Assembly: GCA_949294395.1 (NCBI GenBank)
Contig: CASFGU010000060.1
Coordinates: forward strand, 1-64,000
Length of the DNA stretch: 64,000 bases
Source: an uncultured bacterium
GTDB lineage: Bacteria > Cyanobacteriota > Vampirovibrionia > Gastranaerophilales > Gastranaerophilaceae
Reading direction: 5' to 3'
Within the stretch, counting starts at the first letter, position 1, and each line of letters starts with the position of its first letter. A model generated the notes under the pieces. That model had not been told where the DNA came from, did not search any database, and saw only the letters and a program-made list of their open reading frames with translations. Below, in pieces: positions 24,859 through 35,199 of this stretch. The translations under genes and the position numbers were made by a program.

Positions 24859-25722
24859 TTATCCTTTAACCTGACTCATAACTTCTTCAGCAAAGTTGTC
24901 CTGACGTTTTTCAAGACCTTCCCCAAGAGTATATCTTGTGAATTTCTGAATAGTAAGTTTACCTTCAATTAGCTGTCCTACAGTTACATCAGGGTTTTTA
25001 ACAAACGGCTGTTCAAGAAGAACTCTTGATGCCATAAGTTTGTTTACACGACCTTCAACAATTTTTGCTCTGATGTTTTCAGGTTTTTTCTGAAGATCTT
25101 CTTTACCCATTTCAATTTCAGTTTCGTGGTCAATTACTGACTGAGGTATTTCGGCTCTTGAAATAAACTCAGGAGCAGAAGATGCGATGTGTAAGCAAAT
25201 ATCGTTCATTAATTCAGCATCTTTTTTGTCAGTTTCAAGCAAAACACCGATTTTGCCATTGTGAATGTATGTAGCGGTATTGCCTTCATAGCGTACAAAT
25301 CTTCTGAAAGTAATTTTTTCGCCGATAGAAGCGATTTTTTCTTTTATAACTTCAGAGATAGCTTTGCCGCATTTAGGACATGTTGAAGCGAGGAGTTCAT
25401 CAACATCGGCAGGGTTAGTTTCGGCAACAACTTCTGCAAGACCTGATGCTAATTCTTTAAACTCATCATTTTTAGCAACGAAGTCTGTTTCGCAGTTAAC
25501 TTCAACCATAGCGCCGCAATCATCTTTAACGCATGAAGCGATAAGACCTTCCGCAGCAATTCTTCCCATTTTTTTATCGGCGGAAGCCATACCTTTCTGG
25601 CGGAGAACTTCCATTGCTTTTTCCATATCACCATCGGTTTCGACGAGTGCCTTTTTTGCATCCATCATACCTGCGCCGGTTTTGTCGCGAAGTTCTTTAA
25701 CCATTTGAGCTGTAATGTTCAT
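24859..25722 (-). CDS. tsf: Elongation factor Ts
   Basis: EF-Ts is the nucleotide exchange factor for EF-Tu. The N-terminal UBA-like domain and signature (VKELRDKTGAGMMDAKKAL) are complete, as is VEVNCETDFVAKNDEF. The 287 residues include two dimerisation or core repeats. One unusual feature is a Cys pair (STCPKCGKAISEV) between the core repeats that looks like an added zinc knuckle. It is the second gene after rpsB. Confidence 0.97.
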   Translation of the reverse strand: MNITAQMVKELRDKTGAGMMDAKKALVETDGDMEKAMEVLRQKGMASADKKMGRIAAEGLIASCVKDDCGAMVEVNCETDFVAKNDEFKELASGLAEVVAETNPADVDELLASTCPKCGKAISEVIKEKIASIGEKITFRRFVRYEGNTATYIHNGKIGVLLETDKKDAELMNDICLHIASSAPEFISRAEIPQSVIDHETEIEMGKEDLQKKPENIRAKIVEGRVNKLMASRVLLEQPFVKNPDVTVGQLIEGKLTIQKFTRYTLGEGLEKRQDNFAEEVMSQVKG

Positions 25723-25747
25723 TATAATTCTCTCCTTTTAATAAGTA

Positions 25748-25796
25748 AAGAGTGAAGGGTGAGGCGTGAAAATTTTTCTTCCGCGCCTTCACTCTT
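25748..25796 (-). other. Hairpin between rpsB and tsf
   Basis: aagagtgaagg (25748-25758) pairs with ccttcactctt (25786-25796). It could attenuate or stabilise the rpsB-tsf message. No strong T run follows on the minus strand. Confidence 0.5.
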
Positions 25797-25804
25797 ATTC
25801 TGAG

Positions 25805-26590
25805 TTATTCTGCTGTAACTTCTTCTTTTGCTTCTGCTTCAACAGTAACGCCTGCATCTTCAGCTTTAATTTCTTCAATTTTAGCTTTCTGGGTGGCGTT
25901 ATTTTCTTTAAGCTGTTTGCCTTCAAGCACAGCGTCAGCAAGTTTAGAAGTGATTAATTTGATAGAGCGGATAGCGTCATCGTTACCAGGGATAACGTAA
26001 TTGATGCCGTCAGGGTTAGCGTTTGTATCTGCAAGACAGATAACCGGAATGCCGAGTTTATTTGCTTCCTGAATAGCGATTAATTCTTTGCTCTGATCAA
26101 TAATAAAGATTAAGTCAGGCAAACCTCTCATATCTTTAATACCGCCTAAAGTCTTGCTTAATTTGCCTAACTGTCTGTTTAATTGAGCGATTTCTTTTTT
26201 AGGCAGTTTGTCTGCGTGGCCGGAAGAAATGAATTCTTCAAGTTCTTTCAATTTATTAACGCGGCCTCTGATAGTTTCAAAGTTAGTGAGCATACCGCCT
26301 AACCATCTTCTGTTAATGTAATAAGCGCCTGCTCTTTTAGCTTCTTCCGCAACTACTTCAGCAGCCTGTTTTTTAGTACCGACGAAGAGGATGTTTTTGT
26401 TGCGTGCTGCAAATTCTCTTACAACAGCGTAAGCTTCATCCAATAAGTCGGAAGTTTTACGCAAGTCAAGAACATAAATTCCGTTTCTTGCACCGTAAAT
26501 ATACGGTTTCATCTTAGGGTTCCATCTTTGTGTCTGGTGTCCGAAGTGAACACCTGCTTCTAAAAGTTCAATCATAGATGCTACAGGCAT
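25805..26590 (-). CDS. rpsB: Ribosomal protein S2
   Basis: S2 of the 30S subunit. [42 protein letters not shown] and [10 protein letters not shown] are all standard. The 261-residue length is normal, with an acidic Ala/Glu tail. It heads the rpsB-tsf operon. Confidence 0.98.
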   Translation of the reverse strand: MPVASMIELLEAGVHFGHQTQRWNPKMKPYIYGARNGIYVLDLRKTSDLLDEAYAVVREFAARNKNILFVGTKKQAAEVVAEEAKRAGAYYINRRWLGGMLTNFETIRGRVNKLKELEEFISSGHADKLPKKEIAQLNRQLGKLSKTLGGIKDMRGLPDLIFIIDQSKELIAIQEANKLGIPVICLADTNANPDGINYVIPGNDDAIRSIKLITSKLADAVLEGKQLKENNATQKAKIEEIKAEDAGVTVEAEAKEEVTAE

Positions 26591-26760
26591 CGTTTTTCTC
26601 CTTATGTTAATTGTGTACTACGGGCTATTAAGTTTCATCCGGTCTGTATGAAAACGCTGTTGCTATCCAAATTGCGGAATATAAAAGTCATTTCCGCCGG
26701 ATTCCGGACTAGGGCTAAACCTATCAAACATAAATAGCCAATAATATACTACAATAAACA
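26591..26760 (-). promoter_or_regulatory. Long rpsB leader region with hairpin
   Basis: GCGGAA (26674-26679) pairs with TTCCGC (26692-26697) around an AT-rich loop, about 85 bases before rpsB. S2 often regulates its own operon through its leader; whether this one does is inference. Confidence 0.35.
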
Positions 26761-26819
26761 TGCCGCATTGCAAATTAAATGTTGATTTTTGTAAATTAAC
26801 ATAAAATATGTTATCGGAA

Positions 26820-27456
26820 GACTTTTTAAACCCTCTACCTCTGGGAGAGGGTAGAATTTGTTAATGAGCAGAAGCGAATTTACAAATTCGGGTGAGGGTA
26901 ATGTAATAAATTTAAGTATTTTTTATACGTTCATTTCTTTTCTTTTTTAGCCAGAAAAAAGAAAAGAAATGAACCAAAGAAAAGAAAAATTGGCAAAAGA
27001 TTAGAGCGTCGCTGCGCGTCGCGAAATAAAATTGATGTAGTGAAAAAATTTCGTCATCCTGAATTTAGTTCAGGATCTCAAAATTTTTTCACCTCAATTG
27101 CTCGCTATTGCGGCAAAGCCGCACGCTCGCATAAAAACCCTCCGGCGCTCACGCGCCGCCTCCCTTACAAGGGAGGCCTTTGACACTTACCCCCTTTGTA
27201 AAGGGGGGCAGGGGGGATTTTAGACAGGTTGCCGAACGTGCACGAAGTGCGATAGTAAGGCTAAAAGGTTAAATGCGTCAGCATTTAACTGCATCCATTT
27301 GACCATGCGCTGCGCAGCAGCGCTGTAATATAGCGTGTTTCTTTTTCTGGGCAGACATTCTTTTCCTTTTTGCGATGAAAAGAAAAAGAATGTCTGCGCG
27401 TGGGTTGGGGCTGCATAAGCCCCGAACCCCTTCCGATAACATGTTTTATGTATAAC
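26820..27456. repeat. Nested intergenic repeat field
   Basis: No gene supported. In order: CCCTCTACC..GGGAGAGGG (26832-26851), a palindrome of poly-purine arms (26935-26975, attcttttc-type), GAGCGTCGC, and a hairpin GTGAAAAAATTT..AAATTTTTTCAC enclosing the GTCATCCTGAA repeat (27040-27092). Then follow a CCTCCGGCGC..GGGAGG repeat (27137-27177), CCCCCTTTG..AAAGGGGG (27190-27207) and a TGCGCTGCGC-rich stretch up to the ahcY terminator. Part of it is a reversed copy of 36933-37060. Confidence 0.65.
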
Positions 27457-27494
27457 AAGAGGCGGACGCATTAGAAAAATGCGTCCGCCTCTTT
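27457..27494 (-). terminator. Terminator downstream of ahcY
   Basis: A 15-bp stem, aagaggcggacgcat / atgcgtccgcctctt, lies 13 bases after the ahcY stop. The T run on the minus strand is weak. Confidence 0.7.
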
Positions 27495-27506
27495 TATATA
27501 AATATT

Positions 27507-28844
<1,338 letters not shown>

Positions 28845-28931
28845 TTATGTAAAAATTTCTTAATATAAGATTTCGTTTTGGCAAAAATAAAAGTTCAGTA
28901 TTTTTAAAGTTTTTAGAAATAAGGAGTGTGT

Positions 28932-31900
28932 GTGAAAGTTTACAGCGACAAATTAAATACAGTTCGAAAATCCCCGTCGTTTGAAGGGTATAAACATGTA
29001 AAATCAGAAGCAGGGCGTGATATATATGAGTTTAACTATGTCTTTGACAGCAGCAAGTTTGACTGTTATCTGGAGTTGTGCGAGGTTATTCCTGACAGCA
29101 ATAAAAACTATACACCGGGCAGAGCTTACAAAAATAAAGTTCATAATACATATTCACTTAAAATAAATTCAGGTGCAAATAAAGTTAATCTCAGTGATTA
29201 TTCTATTGCTGCATCCAGACCGTTCGGTTATCATTTTAAGTTAGTTCCGAAATATGGCGACGGGCCTCGCTATCCAATGTATCAAATTGATTCGGGAGAT
29301 GTAATTGATGCAACTAACGCAATTGATGAAAACGGAAAGCCTGTTAAACATTATGAGAAAATTTATAACCTTGTAATGCCGGATGAAACAAAATCTTCAA
29401 CCGGCGGTGCACAGATTCTGCTGGTTCCGGATTCTTATAATGCAATGTACAAATACGATTATAACGGAAATTATAAGCCGAATCTTGACTATATAGAGGC
29501 TTCCAGATCTATAAAAACTTTTTCAAATAAAATGGGTGGGTCTCTTGCAGGTGTAGAGCATGACCTTGATGCCGGCAAGTTTGACGGATTCAGAAGAATT
29601 GTTTCAACCCCGCTGTTTACAGACGACAGTAAAACGCCGCATGCTTACTGGAATAAGAACTGTATGCAGATTGCGCAGCCGCTTGGCAGTATAGAAGATT
29701 ATGCAAGACTTCAGAGAAAATTGTTTGCACACGGTATTAACTGGGTATCTGACGGAGCTTTTGTAAACGAAGGGCTTGAAGGGGTTCATTTTAGCCATGT
29801 TTTAAAATGGGGGGAAAAGTCGCCGTATTTCAACTGGTTTAAAGGCACTCCACCTTATAACCTCGGGGCATTCGGAAAGAAAACAAATTTTATTTCACAT
29901 AAACTGGTAAACAGCCCATGGGATTTTGAACAGTCAGCAGATGGTGTTGTTAAAGCTATAAAAAACAAAGATTACGATAAAAAGAAACCTACCTATATTC
30001 AGGTGTTTGACAGACGTCTTGTGTCTGTAGACGAGGCACGCAATAACACTCCGCTGATTAAAGATTATTCAATAAAAAATACTGATAATGTTTTTGATAT
30101 AAGTACACATAACGATACAATTATTAATTATGCTTTTGAAATAGATCCGGATATTTATCTTGCCAATATTAAAAAGTTTAATGAATTTAACAATGATAAA
30201 CCTGTAGGGCATTATGTGCCTTATGAAAGTTTTCAGGCAACCAGAATGCTTACAAAATTCCCGAACTTTGATCTTGAAGCCAAGTTTGAAAGCGGGATTT
30301 CAACCTGGGATGCAAACGTAGATATTCCAAAATTGCGTTATGTTTATTCAAATTCAGATATTATGGAAGAAAACAGTCTGTCTGAAAAACAACGTGAAGA
30401 ATACCGCAATAAAATACGTGAATATAATATGGAAGTTCAGGATTATGCTATTACATCGGGAAAATACTGGACTAAAAAGACAAATCAAATTTTAAACCTT
30501 TATGTAGCTCAAAACCTTAAGAATGTTGATGATCATGATGTTAATAAGGTCGCTGCATTAATAAAGAAAAATATTGATGAAAAGAAATTCCCGTTATCTT
30601 TGACTGCGGATGTAACTCCTGAAAATATCCGGTATGTCCTTAACGGCAAATATAAGGCTAAAGATATGATACCGGATGCCGGTGATTTTAAGATGCTTTT
30701 AAAGGCTTCGTTGATGGATGTTCCGCTGGATACGATTGAACTCGGAGATAATATAGTTTCTGTTCTCGGTACTTCTTATATTACAAAACGGGCTCACCAT
30801 GAGGATGAATTAGGCAAATCAAGATATGAAATGGATCAGCTGAACAATCCGCACCTCAACAGTAAAAATGAAAACATTTACCATAAAGTAAATGAAATGT
30901 ACTATGCAAAAGATGGTGTGGATACCGACAAAAATGGTGAGTTTTATACCTTTGCAATGAATGTTTTGAAGCGTGTTAACGATAAGCTTCCGGAAGCATT
31001 AAAGCTCAACGTGGGATATAACACCAGTGAATACGGGAAATATGTTTTACCGCTGCTGGCACCTGAAATTATTAAGTTTGCAGTTGTAAAAGGTTTGTTC
31101 CCTGATGCTAACGTACGAATTGATGAACAAAACGGCGGTATTAAATATGACTATGATGAGTTGAAAGAAACGTCCCTGCAGGCGCTGGGTATTTATGCAG
31201 CCAGCCCTGAACAGGAAGCGACTGAACTTATTAATGCAATGAAACGCGGTATTTCCAAACTCTCAAAAGATGACAAAGATTTTCTGGCTGAAGCTCTTTA
31301 TAAAATGATTAAAAATACCAATGTTACAAGCTTTAAACTCGCAGAAATGATAGTTGACAGAAGTCAGGCCGGTCTGGATTGGCGTATTGACGCAGCAAAA
31401 GATATTGGTGATATAGATTCTCTAAGAGGCGGTCACAATTTGTTCCAGTCTACCTGGAATAGTGTAATTAAATTCTGGAATAACTTTACCGATGGAGTTT
31501 ACAGCGAAAACCCTAATTCCTATATTGTTGCAGAAGTCACAGATGAAGATGACCTCTTTGGTGTCGGTGCAGGCAAAGGTTCAGACAGGTTTAACACTAA
31601 AAAAGATATAGTAATGAAATTCCTGCGTGAAACAGGTATCACATCAACTGCCAATTACAGGTATTTCTTCACAAGTGTTGCAGGAATTTTCGGGAAAACA
31701 GCTGAAAAAGGCGAGGATTCATTTCATAATCTCGGCACAAAAATGATTGACCTTCTCAAAGACGGCTGGGATGGTAATGCAAAAGAAGTTGTTCCGGGTT
31801 TCTTGCATTTTGGGCCTTTGCCGGCACAGATTTATTCTTATACATTTGTTGATAACCATGACAAACCGCGTATTCTGCACGCTCTGGGTATGGATATGGA

Positions 31901-33251
31901 ATTGTTCTATACAAATCTTAACGATAAAAAAAATCAAGGTTACAGAGAAGCCGCATACAGGGTGTTCAGCGGCAACTTTAACAGTCCTATAAATTATAAA
32001 GATTTCAACAATTTTGATTTTTCAACCAAGAGTCCGAAGGCTGCAGCTATGGGGCAGGCAATGCAGCATGCGTTTAGTCTGGTTCTTGATGATGTTTGCG
32101 CGGCATACGGCGATATATTCAATGACGGCAACAGAGATACGATTTATGAATATGTGGTAAAAGCTATCAGTGAACTTGCAAACGGACAGGTTTATACAAA
32201 ATCAGGTAATATAAAAAGGTTTAATGCGGATGCTTTTGGGGTCTTGCCTTATGAAGTAGCGATTAATGAGGTTCTTAAACAGGCAGAAAACCGCGGGCTG
32301 GAGCTTTCGGATGCACAGAAAGATATTTTAAGAAAAAGTATTTTATGCAAAATGCTGGCACCTGCACTGCCTAAATTTAAAGGAATGATGCAATTTCTTG
32401 TAGCAGCTCCGGGTAATCCGACCATATATGCCGGTGATGATTTAGGAATGACAGGTTACGAGCAGAAAACCAAGAATATTTATCTCCAGAACCGTAATGC
32501 TGTCCGCCACGAATGGATTGAGGACGGTTCCGAGGGGCTTGAGGATATTAAAAACTTTAAAAAAGAAATAGACGATGTTATGTCGCTTCGTTCCAGATAC
32601 GAACTTCACCCGCTTAATGATGGTGCTATATATCTTCTGCCGGAGCAGCATGCAACAACATCATGGCGCTCGGAGGATAAAAACTACTCTGAAAAATTAA
32701 GTGCTATCTTAAGGCAGAGCACAGATGGCGCAATGACAATTTCTTTGTTTAATACAAGAGGCATAACTCACAATTACAAAGACTTTAACGGCCCGAAAGA
32801 TGTTTATCTTGATGCGGTAGAGCTTACTCCGCCTCAGGATTATAACTCTCTGAGAGGCGGAATTACTCCGGGAACTGAATTTGTGAACGCTAAGAATGAA
32901 AACGAACGGTTCGTTGTTAAAGCTGAAGGCGATCATTATTATCTTGTTCCGAAAAACGGAGGACGTATTCACGTAGACGATTATACTATGATCTTATACT
33001 ACGCCCCGGAAGATGTCATGAAACGTGCGCAGGAACTTAAAAAACTAAATGAAACAAGAAAAGTTGAAGATAAAGATACAAACGTTTATGACGCATTGAA
33101 AAAAGAATATGATGAAATTCAGGAACGTAACAAACCTGTAACCTTTATGGGCAGCAGATTGTATAATTCAACATTCAATATTGTTTCAAAACCCTATGTT
33201 CAAAAACAGAAAGTTGACCAAGGCTCACGTTTTGCAGTGATTTCCAAATAA
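28932..33251 (+). CDS. Giant GH13 alpha-amylase-family protein, 1439 aa
   Basis: I choose the GTG at 28932, five bases after AAGGAG, over a GTG two codons earlier. An N-terminal beta domain (about residues 20-115, EFNYVFDSSKFDCYLEL) resembles the starch-binding or E-set modules that precede GH13 barrels. All three catalytic acids are visible: nucleophile Asp820 in WRIDAAKDIGD, acid/base Glu868 in YIVAEVTD and Asp977 in VDNHDKPR. YAGDDLGMTGYEQ and NRNAVRHEW are late-barrel motifs. No signal peptide is present; instead the N-terminus has KSPSFEGYK. It probably acts on alpha-glucans such as glycogen. The large central insert (about 490-810) is unassigned. No operon partner is seen. Confidence 0.85.
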   Translation: MKVYSDKLNTVRKSPSFEGYKHVKSEAGRDIYEFNYVFDSSKFDCYLELCEVIPDSNKNYTPGRAYKNKVHNTYSLKINSGANKVNLSDYSIAASRPFGYHFKLVPKYGDGPRYPMYQIDSGDVIDATNAIDENGKPVKHYEKIYNLVMPDETKSSTGGAQILLVPDSYNAMYKYDYNGNYKPNLDYIEASRSIKTFSNKMGGSLAGVEHDLDAGKFDGFRRIVSTPLFTDDSKTPHAYWNKNCMQIAQPLGSIEDYARLQRKLFAHGINWVSDGAFVNEGLEGVHFSHVLKWGEKSPYFNWFKGTPPYNLGAFGKKTNFISHKLVNSPWDFEQSADGVVKAIKNKDYDKKKPTYIQVFDRRLVSVDEARNNTPLIKDYSIKNTDNVFDISTHNDTIINYAFEIDPDIYLANIKKFNEFNNDKPVGHYVPYESFQATRMLTKFPNFDLEAKFESGISTWDANVDIPKLRYVYSNSDIMEENSLSEKQREEYRNKIREYNMEVQDYAITSGKYWTKKTNQILNLYVAQNLKNVDDHDVNKVAALIKKNIDEKKFPLSLTADVTPENIRYVLNGKYKAKDMIPDAGDFKMLLKASLMDVPLDTIELGDNIVSVLGTSYITKRAHHEDELGKSRYEMDQLNNPHLNSKNENIYHKVNEMYYAKDGVDTDKNGEFYTFAMNVLKRVNDKLPEALKLNVGYNTSEYGKYVLPLLAPEIIKFAVVKGLFPDANVRIDEQNGGIKYDYDELKETSLQALGIYAASPEQEATELINAMKRGISKLSKDDKDFLAEALYKMIKNTNVTSFKLAEMIVDRSQAGLDWRIDAAKDIGDIDSLRGGHNLFQSTWNSVIKFWNNFTDGVYSENPNSYIVAEVTDEDDLFGVGAGKGSDRFNTKKDIVMKFLRETGITSTANYRYFFTSVAGIFGKTAEKGEDSFHNLGTKMIDLLKDGWDGNAKEVVPGFLHFGPLPAQIYSYTFVDNHDKPRILHALGMDMELFYTNLNDKKNQGYREAAYRVFSGNFNSPINYKDFNNFDFSTKSPKAAAMGQAMQHAFSLVLDDVCAAYGDIFNDGNRDTIYEYVVKAISELANGQVYTKSGNIKRFNADAFGVLPYEVAINEVLKQAENRGLELSDAQKDILRKSILCKMLAPALPKFKGMMQFLVAAPGNPTIYAGDDLGMTGYEQKTKNIYLQNRNAVRHEWIEDGSEGLEDIKNFKKEIDDVMSLRSRYELHPLNDGAIYLLPEQHATTSWRSEDKNYSEKLSAILRQSTDGAMTISLFNTRGITHNYKDFNGPKDVYLDAVELTPPQDYNSLRGGITPGTEFVNAKNENERFVVKAEGDHYYLVPKNGGRIHVDDYTMILYYAPEDVMKRAQELKKLNETRKVEDKDTNVYDALKKEYDEIQERNKPVTFMGSRLYNSTFNIVSKPYVQKQKVDQGSRFAVISK

Positions 33252-33474
33252 ATCTGCCAGTGGAAGATGGGGCTGAACAGGCCGCCTGTCGGGAATGTAA
33301 GTTTACACCGGATAAACGGAATAATATCATGTTTTGAATTTGTTTGCCAAATATTAATAATGAATATTTCAAGTTGGAGTTTTTGCCGTTTGTAAAATTT
33401 TCTTAATGAACTAACAAAAAATATTTTGACCGCAATAATATAAATATATGGTCTTAAAAATAAGGGTTTAGTGT

Positions 33475-34098
33475 ATGAAAGTTTCAAGAATAAGTTCAAA
33501 TGTAACAACTCCTCATTTTAGCGGAGAAAAGACAAAGAAAACTATAAAAAATACAGCGGGCGCAGCTGCAATAGCACTTGCCGCAGCAGTTCCTTCAACT
33601 GATGCGGACGCACAATACTTTGTTCCTGTACCGCCGCAGTATTATTATGTTCCGGTTACACCTGCACCGGTTACTGCTGTTCCGGCCTGTTTTGTTCTGG
33701 GCGATATGGAAAATTATGATGCTGAAAAATCTATGCCGGAAGTCTTTAATGAAATCGACGGCAAAATTAAGAAAAACGGTTCAATCTCGTTAGGCGAAGT
33801 TATAGAAATGGAGCGTGACAACTGGAACAGAACAAATATTTTTCCTTACAGCGGTTATATGATAAAGACAACCGCAGACCAGTTTACAACACTTTCAAGA
33901 CTCTACAACGAAAAGAATTCAAATCCTAACACAATAAACTATAGCGAGTATAAAAATATAATGAAATCGTATATGCAGTTCAGAAACGTATCAAACTTTA
34001 TAGGTTTAATGCAAATTCTGACAATGCCTCCGCTGTGTCCTCCGCCACCGCCGCATCACCACCATCCGCCGCACAGACCTCATCATCACAGACATTAA
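33475..34098 (+). CDS. Hypothetical protein with His/Pro-rich tail
   Basis: The 207-residue protein opens MKVSRISSNVTTPHFSGEK, similar to the start of the GH13 protein before it. An Ala-rich hydrophobic stretch (GAAAIALAAAVPSTDA) and a Pro/Tyr/Val region (FVPVPPQYYYVPVTPAPV) come next. The middle has an EF-hand-like FNEIDGKIKKNGSISLGEV. The end is PPPPPHHHHPPHRPHHH, a likely metal-binding tail for nickel, zinc or copper. Similar His/Pro tails occur in the protein at 51037. No function is assigned. Confidence 0.6.
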   Translation: MKVSRISSNVTTPHFSGEKTKKTIKNTAGAAAIALAAAVPSTDADAQYFVPVPPQYYYVPVTPAPVTAVPACFVLGDMENYDAEKSMPEVFNEIDGKIKKNGSISLGEVIEMERDNWNRTNIFPYSGYMIKTTADQFTTLSRLYNEKNSNPNTINYSEYKNIMKSYMQFRNVSNFIGLMQILTMPPLCPPPPPHHHHPPHRPHHHRH

Positions 34099-34150
34099 TT
34101 GAGTGATGAGCGGCTTGCTGGCATTGCACAGGGTAGAAATTTCGGAAAAT

Positions 34151-34708
34151 TCAGGCTAAGAGTTCTTTCAGGGCATCAGGACAAAGCCCTATTATATTTT
34201 CAAGGCTGCCGGAGTAGGATTTGATGTACCCGTCAGGCATCTCCTGAATTCCGTAAGAGCCGGCTTTGTCAAACGGTTTAAACTTTTGTACATAGAAATT
34301 TATCTGCTCATCAGTAAGATTTTCAAAGGTAACGTAACTTGTGACTGCTTTCTGCTTGATTTCTTCTGTTTCAGTATTAATAACAGCAATAGCCGTGACA
34401 ACGGAGTGTGTTTTTCCGGAAAGTTTTTTAAGCATTTCAATTGCGCCTTTTTCCCCGTCAGGTTTTCCGAGAATTTCATTGTCAAGCACAACAACAGTGT
34501 CGGCGCCGATAATTTTTGCAGGTTCCTTAACAAGAGGAAGAACGGCTTTTGCCTTATTCAGCGCAAGACTTTCCACAAACTCATAAGAAAAATCCGTCCT
34601 CGTATGATCTTCAACATACGGCGACGGAACAATTTCAAAATCATAGTTGTTTTGTTTTAGAATATTTTGTCTTCTGGGAGAAGAAGACGCCAGAATAATT
34701 TTTCCCAT
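34151..34708 (-). CDS. maf: Maf-type nucleotide pyrophosphatase
   Basis: Maf proteins hydrolyse dTTP, UTP and modified nucleotides to the monophosphate. The 185-residue length is normal. The signature SSSPRRQNIL at the N-terminus, ADTVVVLDNEILGKP, KTHSVVTA and FKPFDKAGSYGIQ are present. This sequence is of the YhdE type, judging from the KP-containing motif. A GGAAC-type site precedes the ATG. Confidence 0.94.
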   Translation of the reverse strand: MGKIILASSSPRRQNILKQNNYDFEIVPSPYVEDHTRTDFSYEFVESLALNKAKAVLPLVKEPAKIIGADTVVVLDNEILGKPDGEKGAIEMLKKLSGKTHSVVTAIAVINTETEEIKQKAVTSYVTFENLTDEQINFYVQKFKPFDKAGSYGIQEMPDGYIKSYSGSLENIIGLCPDALKELLA

Positions 34709-34766
34709 AGGTTTCGTTCCTTTTTTCTGTTATTATAACAAAAACAAGGAACGCTAAACTTTTGTA

Positions 34767-35003
34767 TTAGTAGCCGCGGCTTTTCATATATCTGGCGTTT
34801 TTGGCGTTAACCGCGTAACATGCGATGTTCAGGCGCTGTTTCAAAACCATCATATTACGGTACATTGTCGCATAATCGTTCATTGCGCCCATCATTTTAT
34901 TCGGATCAACCATAGATTCCATATTGTCGTGGTTGTCAACTTTTTCGTCTGCGTATTTTTTAACCAGTAACTGGTCGATGTAGTCTTCTGCACCTATTGC
35001 CAT
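34767..35003 (-). CDS. Small hypothetical protein, 78 aa
   Basis: The ATG follows a GGGAGG site. The acidic, Met- and Tyr-rich, helical protein contains MGAMNDYATMYRNMMVLKQRL and ends MKSRGY. No signal peptide, zinc site or known domain was seen. It lies 58 bases upstream of maf and may share its transcript. Confidence 0.55.
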   Translation of the reverse strand: MAIGAEDYIDQLLVKKYADEKVDNHDNMESMVDPNKMMGAMNDYATMYRNMMVLKQRLNIACYAVNAKNARYMKSRGY

Positions 35004-35187
35004 GCGGTGACCTCCCTAAATAGTGTGTGTGTTGTTTCCTTTTTCCTGTGAGAAAGTTTTAAATATCCTAAATATTCCTTATATTCTTATAAAGTATTTT
35101 ATTCAGTGAAAATTGCCTGTTTTTGGTAAATTTGTTACGAAATGTTAAAATAAATTTTTTTGAGGAAATTTTTTTAAGTTCCGGCAC

Positions 35188-35193
35188 TATAAT
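35188..35193 (+). promoter_or_regulatory. -10 element, leaderless start of U32-like gene
   Basis: TATAAT at 35188-35193 is separated by exactly six bases from the ATG at 35200. No ribosome site and no clear -35 are visible. Confidence 0.6.
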
Positions 35194-35199
35194 AGTTGC

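Noticed and set aside
27220-27471. 83-residue minus-strand frame in the repeat field
   Set aside because: It lies wholly in palindromic repeats, with no ribosome site and no protein-like pattern.
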